Position numbers and translations under genes: made by a program
Part shown: one piece after another, positions 59,149 to 64,000 of the stretch
Position numbering within the stretch: position 1 is the stretch's first letter
How the letters are laid out: every line of letters starts with the position of its first letter
Notes under the pieces: model-generated
The model's input: only the letters and a program-made list of their open reading frames with translations
Database searches by the model: none
Told to the model about the DNA's origin: nothing
From: Gordonia namibiensis NBRC 108229
GTDB taxonomy: Bacteria > Actinomycetota > Actinomycetes > Mycobacteriales > Mycobacteriaceae
Assembly (NCBI RefSeq): GCF_000298235.1
Contig: NZ_BAHE01000014.1
Coordinates: 91,832-155,831 of the forward strand
Reading direction: 5' to 3'
Length of the DNA: 64,000 nucleotides

Positions 59149-60525
59149 TCAGGCGGGTACGGCGCCTGCTTGCCGCCAGCGGCCGGAGCGGATACGCCAC
59201 ACGACGGTCGCGAGCCGGACGACCATGAAGACCACCAGGCCCGACCAGACCCCGGCCAGTCCCCAGTCGAAGATCAGCGACAGCCAGATCAGCGGCAGGA
59301 ATCCGACGAGCGCGCCGGTCAGGGTCGCGGTGCGGAGGAAGGCGGCGTCGCCGCTGCCGAGGAGGACGCCGTCGAGGGCGAAGACCACTCCGGCGATCGG
59401 CAGCATCCCGACGAAGAACCACCACGGCACGCCGATCGCGTCGAGGACGGCGTCGTCGGAGGTGAAGAAGCGCGGGATGAGAGTCGCGCCGGCGGCGAAG
59501 ACCGCGGCCATCGCGGTCGCGGCGACCACCGACACCCCGGTGACGCGGCGGGCCACCGTGTCGGCGACCTTGAGGCGACCACCGCCGAGCGCGGCACCGA
59601 CGAGCGCCTGCGCGGCGATCGCGACCGAGTCGAGGAACAGCGCCATGAACTCCCAGAGCTGCAACACGAGCTGATGCGCCGCGACCTGCGCGACGCCGAA
59701 CCGGGCAGCCACCGCGGCGGCCGAGACGAAACAGACCTGGAACGACAGGCTGCGGACGATGAGGTCGCGTGCCATCGCCAGCTGGGCGACGATGATCGTC
59801 CGGTCGGGTCGGAAACCCTTCGACTCCGGTGACGACCCGGCCTCGCGGATCACCCGCACCGCGAACAGCACACCCGTGACGCCCTGGCCGATCACGTTGG
59901 CGACGGCGCTGCCCGGCAGGCCGAGGCGCGGGAACGGCCCGACACCGTGAACCAGACCGACGACGAGAACCGCCGCGAGCGACAACCCGATGACCACGTA
60001 GACGACCGGCCGGCGCGTGTCCTGCACACCGCGCATCCAGCCGTTGCCGGCCATCGACAACAGGATCAGCGGTACCCCGAACATCGCGATGCGCATCCAG
60101 TGCGCCGCGTCGGCGGCCACCGCGGCCGACTCCGGCGACGACGCCCCGACGAGAAGCCGCATCACCATCGGGGCCAGCGGATAAGCGACCGCGACGATCA
60201 CCACGCCGACCGCGACCGCGATCCAGCTGGCCTGCACGCCCTCGCGCACCGCACCGGCCCGGTCACCCGCACCGAACCTGCGCGCCGAGCGGGCCGTCGT
60301 GCCGTACGACAGGAAGGTGAGCTGGGTGCTGACGATCGAGAGGACCAGCGTGCCGACGCCGAGCGCGGCGAGCTGCTCGCCGCCCAGGCGACCGACGACC
60401 GCGAGGTCGAGGAGAAGGTAGAGAGGTGGTGCGATGAGGACCGCGAGCGCCGAGACGGTCAGCGTCGCGATCCGTGCGACACCTGCCTCGTCAGATGCCG
60501 CGACCTCCTCGCGGGTGCCGCTCAG
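59149..60525 (-). CDS. dinF: MATE-family efflux protein DinF (apparent CTG start)
   Basis: 458 aa, 12 membrane segments in two halves typical of MATE Na+/H+-drug antiporters (PLYLLLDLAVVGRLGGEQLAALGVG at helix 1–2; QVAAHQLVLQLWEFMALFLDSVAIAAQALVG in the second half). No ATG, GTG or TTG lies in frame between the upstream nrnA sequence and the essential first helix. The best start is CTG at 60525 in CTGAGC, overlapping the nrnA TGA, with GGAG five bases upstream. The family function is drug or oxidative-stress efflux. Confidence 0.85.
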   Translation of the reverse strand: MSGTREEVAASDEAGVARIATLTVSALAVLIAPPLYLLLDLAVVGRLGGEQLAALGVGTLVLSIVSTQLTFLSYGTTARSARRFGAGDRAGAVREGVQASWIAVAVGVVIVAVAYPLAPMVMRLLVGASSPESAAVAADAAHWMRIAMFGVPLILLSMAGNGWMRGVQDTRRPVVYVVIGLSLAAVLVVGLVHGVGPFPRLGLPGSAVANVIGQGVTGVLFAVRVIREAGSSPESKGFRPDRTIIVAQLAMARDLIVRSLSFQVCFVSAAAVAARFGVAQVAAHQLVLQLWEFMALFLDSVAIAAQALVGAALGGGRLKVADTVARRVTGVSVVAATAMAAVFAAGATLIPRFFTSDDAVLDAIGVPWWFFVGMLPIAGVVFALDGVLLGSGDAAFLRTATLTGALVGFLPLIWLSLIFDWGLAGVWSGLVVFMVVRLATVVWRIRSGRWRQAGAVPA

Positions 60526-61478
60526 AGCGACTCCAACAACCTCGCGACGACCTCGTCGGCGGTCCCGGCGTCGCTGTAACCGGAGGCCTGACGATGCCCT
60601 CCGCCACCGTGGGCGCGGGCGATCGGGACGAGGTCGACGATCTCCTTGGACCGCAGCGACACCGTCCACACTCCGGGTGCATTCTCCTTGAACACCGCGG
60701 CCACCTCGGCGTCGCGGGCCGTCCGGATGGTGTCGACCACGCTCTCGGACTCCTCCCAGCTCATGCCGGCGAGGGCCTTCTGGTCGACGATCGCGTAGAC
60801 GAGTCCCTCGCCATTGCACGCCGACGGGACGAGCTTCGCCGACGCGAGGACGCCGGACATCATCGAGAACCACTCGAACGGGTGGGAGTCGAAGAGGATG
60901 CGACTCCACCGGCGCGCGTCGACGCCGGTCTCCAGCAGCCGCGCCGCGATCCGGAAGGACTGCGGCCGGGCCCAGCGAAACGAACCGGTGTCGGTGGTCA
61001 GTCCGGCGTAGATGCAGGTGGCGATGTCGGCGTCGAGTTCGACCCCGAGCTCGTCGAGTACATCGAGCACGAGGACCGACGTGCAGTCGGCGGCGGGATC
61101 GATCAGGTCGAGGTCACCGAAACCGGGATTCGAGGCGTGATGGTCGATGGTGATCGACGTGTCCGCCGCGCTGAAGACCTCACCCAACGCCTCGAGGCGT
61201 TCGAGGTTCGCCGCATCGACCGACACCACCAGCGGGTGCCCGACCACCTGGTTCGGGGAGCACAGGAGTTTGCTGCCGGGCAGGCCGCCGAGGGAGGCCG
61301 GCAGCTGCTCGGAACCGGGATAGGACACCTCGACGTCGACGCCGCGACGGTCAAGGGCCAGTCCCAGCGCCAGACCGCTGCCGATGGTGTCCGCATCCGG
61401 CCGGATGTGACAGCAGATGGTCACCGCCGACGCGGACGCCAGCTCTGCGGCGATCGCCGCACACGCCGGAGCGTTCAC
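60522..61478 (-). CDS. nrnA: DHH-family phosphoesterase, NrnA/CnpB type
   Basis: 318 aa from a GTG at 61478. Hydrolyses nanoRNA, pAp and, in mycobacteria, c-di-AMP/pApA. Motif [12 protein letters not shown], motif III IDHHAS with the DHH signature and the C-terminal DHHA1 motif [10 protein letters not shown] are present; [11 protein letters not shown] is motif IV. It overlaps rbfA by 4 bp (GTGA) and dinF by the CTGA noted there, so infB–rbfA–nrnA–dinF form one coupled string. Confidence 0.94.
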   Translation of the reverse strand: MNAPACAAIAAELASASAVTICCHIRPDADTIGSGLALGLALDRRGVDVEVSYPGSEQLPASLGGLPGSKLLCSPNQVVGHPLVVSVDAANLERLEALGEVFSAADTSITIDHHASNPGFGDLDLIDPAADCTSVLVLDVLDELGVELDADIATCIYAGLTTDTGSFRWARPQSFRIAARLLETGVDARRWSRILFDSHPFEWFSMMSGVLASAKLVPSACNGEGLVYAIVDQKALAGMSWEESESVVDTIRTARDAEVAAVFKENAPGVWTVSLRSKEIVDLVPIARAHGGGGHRQASGYSDAGTADEVVARLLESL

Positions 61479-61924
61479 TCGTCGTCGCCGGCGTCGTCTG
61501 CCGAGCGATAGGGGTCGGCGTCACCGGCCGGTGATGCCTCGGCTGCGCGTCGTGCGACGAGTTCGTCGTTGGCGCGGGCGCGCGCAACGAGTTCCTCCAT
61601 CTGACGGGCCGCGTCGGGCACCGTGTCGAGCATGAAACGCAGGGTCGGGGTGAAGCGGACGCCGGTACCGGCGCCGACCTTGGACCGGAGCACGCCGGTC
61701 GCCTTGGCCAGTCCTGCTGCTGCCGCCTCGTAATCGGGTTCGGCGTCGATGGATTCGCCCATCACCGTGTAGTAGACGGTCGCGTCGTGCAGATCGTTGG
61801 TCACGCGGGTGTCGGTGACCGTCACGTAGGCCAGGCGCGGATCCTTGATCTCGGTGGCGATCGCCGACGCGACGATCGTCGAGATCCGCTTGGCCAGACG
61901 TTGTGCCCGTGCTGGATCAGCCAT
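61475..61924 (-). CDS. rbfA: Ribosome-binding factor A
   Basis: 149 aa from the ATG at 61924 (GGAAGGA ribosome site). Binds the 30S during 16S maturation; KH-like fold with [29 protein letters not shown] and the [12 protein letters not shown] strand. The tail is acidic ([19 protein letters not shown]). Located between infB and nrnA as usual. Confidence 0.95.
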   Translation of the reverse strand: MADPARAQRLAKRISTIVASAIATEIKDPRLAYVTVTDTRVTNDLHDATVYYTVMGESIDAEPDYEAAAAGLAKATGVLRSKVGAGTGVRFTPTLRFMLDTVPDAARQMEELVARARANDELVARRAAEASPAGDADPYRSADDAGDDE

Positions 61925-61948
61925 CGGGAGTCCTTCCATGAGCGGTGC

Positions 61949-61984
61949 CGTGCGCGCCGGCCCGGTGTCGGGCCGACGCGCACG
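61949..61984 (-). terminator. Hairpin between infB and rbfA
   Basis: CGTGCGCG-C-CGGCCC and GGGCCG-A-CGCGCACG (one mismatch), 6-base loop. It could attenuate read-through to rbfA. Confidence 0.6.
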
Positions 61985-62019
61985 GACGTGGGTCGAGAGA
62001 GCTCAGAAGCGCACGCGCA

Positions 62020-64000
62020 TCAGTCGCGCGGCTTCTCCTGCAGCTCGTAGGTCTCGATCACGTCGTCCACCTTGATGTCCGAGTAGGTCAGCGTGAGACC
62101 ACATTCGTAGCCTTCGCGAACCTCGGTGGCATCGTCCTTCTCGCGCTTGAGCGACGACACGGTGAGGTTCTCGGCGACCACGACGTTGTCACGCAGCAGG
62201 CGCGCCTTGGCGTTGCGACGCATGATGCCCGACTGGACGAGGCAACCGGCGATGTTGCCGACCTTCGACGACTTGAAGATGGCGCGGATCTCGGCGCGGC
62301 CGAGCTCCACCTCTTCGTAGATCGGCTTGAGCATGCCCTTGAGCGCGCTCTCGATCTCGTCGATGGCCTGGTAGATCACCGAGTAGTACCGGATGTCGAC
62401 GCCCTCGCGGTTGGCCAGCTCGGTGGCCTTGCCCTCCGCACGGACGTTGAAGCCGATGATGATCGCATCCGAGGCCGCCGCCAGGTTGACGTTGGTCTCG
62501 GTGACGCCACCGACACCGCGGTCGATGATGCGCAGCGAGACCTCGTCGCCCATCTCGATGCCCAGCAGGGCCTCTTCGAGGGCCTCGACCGTACCCGAGT
62601 TGTCACCCTTGAGGATGAGGTTGAGCTGGCTGGTCTCCTTGAGAGCCGAGTCCAGGTCTTCGAGGCTGATCCGCTTGCGGCTGCGTGCGGCCAGCGCGTT
62701 GCGCTTGCGCGCATTGCGGCGGTCGGCGATCTGCCGGGCGATGCGGTCCTCCTCGACCACGAGGAGGTTGTCGCCTGCACCGGGGACCGAGGTGAAACCG
62801 ATGACCTGGACCGGACGCGACGGCAGCGCCTCGGGGACGTCCTCGCCGTGCTCGTCGACCATGCGACGGACACGACCGTAGGCGTCACCGGCGACGATCG
62901 AGTCGCCGACGCGGAGCGTGCCGCGCTGGACCAGCACGGTCGCCACCGGGCCACGGCCGCGGTCGAGGTGCGCCTCGATGGCGACACCCTGGGCGTCCAT
63001 GTCCGGGTTGGCACGCAGGTCGAGCGATGCGTCCGCGGTGAGCAGCACGGCCTCGAGCAGTGCGTCGATGTTCTCGCCCTGCTTGGCCGAGATGTCGACG
63101 AACATGGCGTCGCCGCCGTACTCCTCGGGCACCAGACCGTATTCGGTCAGCTGTCCGCGGATCTTCTGCGGATCGGCGCCTTCCTTGTCGATCTTGTTCA
63201 CCGCGACCACGATCGGCACGTCGGCCGCCTGGGCGTGGTTGACCGCTTCCACCGTCTGCGGCATGACACCGTCGTCGGCCGCGACCACGAGGATCGCGAT
63301 GTCGGTCGCCTTGGCGCCGCGGGCACGCATGGCGGTGAACGCCTCGTGACCCGGGGTGTCGATGAAGGTGATCAGGCGATCCTCACCGTTGAGGTGGGTG
63401 TTCACCTGGTAGGCACCGATGTGCTGCGTGATGCCGCCGGCCTCGCCCTCGCGGACGTTGGCCTTACGGATCGTGTCGAGCAGTCGGGTCTTACCGTGAT
63501 CGACGTGGCCCATGACGGTGACCACCGGCGGACGCTGTTCGAGGTCTTCCTCGCCGCCCTCGTCCTCGCCGTAGGTGAGGTCGAAGCTGTCGAGCAGCTC
63601 GCGGTCCTCGTCCTCCGGGCTGACGACCTGGACGCGGTAGTTCATCTCCGAGCCGAGCAGCTCGAGCGTCTCGTCGTTGACCGACTCGGTCGCCGTCACC
63701 ATCTCGCCGAGGTTGAACAACGCCTGGACCAGCGATGCCGGGTTGGCGTCGATCTTGTCGGCGAAGTCGGACAGCGAGGCACCACGGGCGAGACGGATGA
63801 TCTCGCCGTTGCCGCGGGGCAGACGGACGCCGCCGACGGACGGAGCTTGCATGCTCTCGTACTCGGCGCGTTTTGCCCGCTTCGACTTGCGACCCTTACG
63901 GGGAGCGCCGCCGGGACGACCGAACGCACCGGCTGCACCGCCGCGGCCACGACCGCCGCCGCCACCGGGACGACCGCGGAAGCCACCACCGGCGGGTGCG
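62020..64000 (-). CDS. infB: Translation initiation factor IF-2 (5' end outside window)
   Basis: About 660 codons of the C-terminal part; the frame runs off the right edge inside the Gly/Arg-rich N-terminal region ([20 protein letters not shown]). The IF2-N module is followed by the G domain: [12 protein letters not shown] (G1), DTPGHEAF (G3), NKIDKEGAD (G4) and SAKQGEN (G5). Domains II–IV follow, ending in [23 protein letters not shown]. It delivers initiator tRNA to the 30S. rbfA follows. Confidence 0.97.
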   Translation of the reverse strand, partial: APAGGGFRGRPGGGGGRGRGGAAGAFGRPGGAPRKGRKSKRAKRAEYESMQAPSVGGVRLPRGNGEIIRLARGASLSDFADKIDANPASLVQALFNLGEMVTATESVNDETLELLGSEMNYRVQVVSPEDEDRELLDSFDLTYGEDEGGEEDLEQRPPVVTVMGHVDHGKTRLLDTIRKANVREGEAGGITQHIGAYQVNTHLNGEDRLITFIDTPGHEAFTAMRARGAKATDIAILVVAADDGVMPQTVEAVNHAQAADVPIVVAVNKIDKEGADPQKIRGQLTEYGLVPEEYGGDAMFVDISAKQGENIDALLEAVLLTADASLDLRANPDMDAQGVAIEAHLDRGRGPVATVLVQRGTLRVGDSIVAGDAYGRVRRMVDEHGEDVPEALPSRPVQVIGFTSVPGAGDNLLVVEEDRIARQIADRRNARKRNALAARSRKRISLEDLDSALKETSQLNLILKGDNSGTVEALEEALLGIEMGDEVSLRIIDRGVGGVTETNVNLAAASDAIIIGFNVRAEGKATELANREGVDIRYYSVIYQAIDEIESALKGMLKPIYEEVELGRAEIRAIFKSSKVGNIAGCLVQSGIMRRNAKARLLRDNVVVAENLTVSSLKREKDDATEVREGYECGLTLTYSDIKVDDVIETYELQEKPRD

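Overview
This window is a chromosomal segment of a high-GC actinobacterium of the order Mycobacteriales. The order of its genes follows the nrdR–chiZ–lexA, hflX–dapF–miaA, miaB, recX–recA, pspA–clgR–pgsA, ftsK–rnj–dapA–thyX, dfrA–thyA, dapB, aldR–ald, pnp–rpsO–ribF, truB–pptT–pptH and dinF–nrnA–rbfA–infB blocks known from Mycobacterium. It also carries a fructose PTS and a gluABCD glutamate importer arranged as in Corynebacterium. Gordonia or a close relative is my best guess, as an inference from gene content. I found no rRNA, tRNA, CRISPR array or complete insertion sequence.

1–2.1 kb: nrdR (cut by the window edge), a LysM/ChiZ-like cell-division protein and lexA, with two SOS boxes and a PafBC-type damage promoter. 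2.1–8.1 kb: complete fructose PTS, ptsI divergent from fruR–fruK–ptsF–ptsH. 8.1–16.0 kb: hflX, dapF, miaA, a MEMO-like hypothetical, a DUF349 protein, a four-helix membrane protein and miaB. 16.1–19.5 kb: gluABCD, probably starting from a leaderless mRNA. 19.5–24.8 kb: recX–recA with an SOS box and a PafBC-type promoter, DUF3046, a glycosyltransferase, pspA, clgR and pgsA. 25–30 kb: an ArgA-like acetyltransferase, a YciI-like protein, TerC behind a candidate Mn2+ riboswitch, and ftsK. 30–39.7 kb: rnj–dapA–thyX, phoD, a HAD phosphatase, and a tightly coupled thyA–dfrA–ycaQ operon.

39.7–43.6 kb is the accessory part. It has a small HNH protein lacking the catalytic His, a Ddn-like protein, and a DUF222–HNH (13E12-type) gene bracketed and interrupted by a 20-bp palindrome. 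Beside it lies a lower-GC orphan gene with an Rx4H HEPN ribonuclease signature. These last two items are the best candidates for something undescribed.

43.6–64 kb returns to core genes: a flavodoxin-like protein, a DinB-like protein, dapB, aldR/ald, a TANGO2-like protein, a CBS–nucleotidyltransferase, pnp and rpsO with clear terminators, ribF, mntR, truB–pptT–pptH, a membrane protein, dinF (apparent CTG start), nrnA/cnpB, rbfA and most of infB (cut by the right edge).

Together the window holds linked circuits for DNA damage (lexA, chiZ, recA, recX, ycaQ), manganese (TerC riboswitch, MntR), thymidylate/folate (thyA, thyX, dfrA), lysine/DAP (dapA, dapB, dapF), envelope stress (pspA, clgR) and translation/RNA decay (pnp, rpsO, rnj, truB, rbfA, infB).
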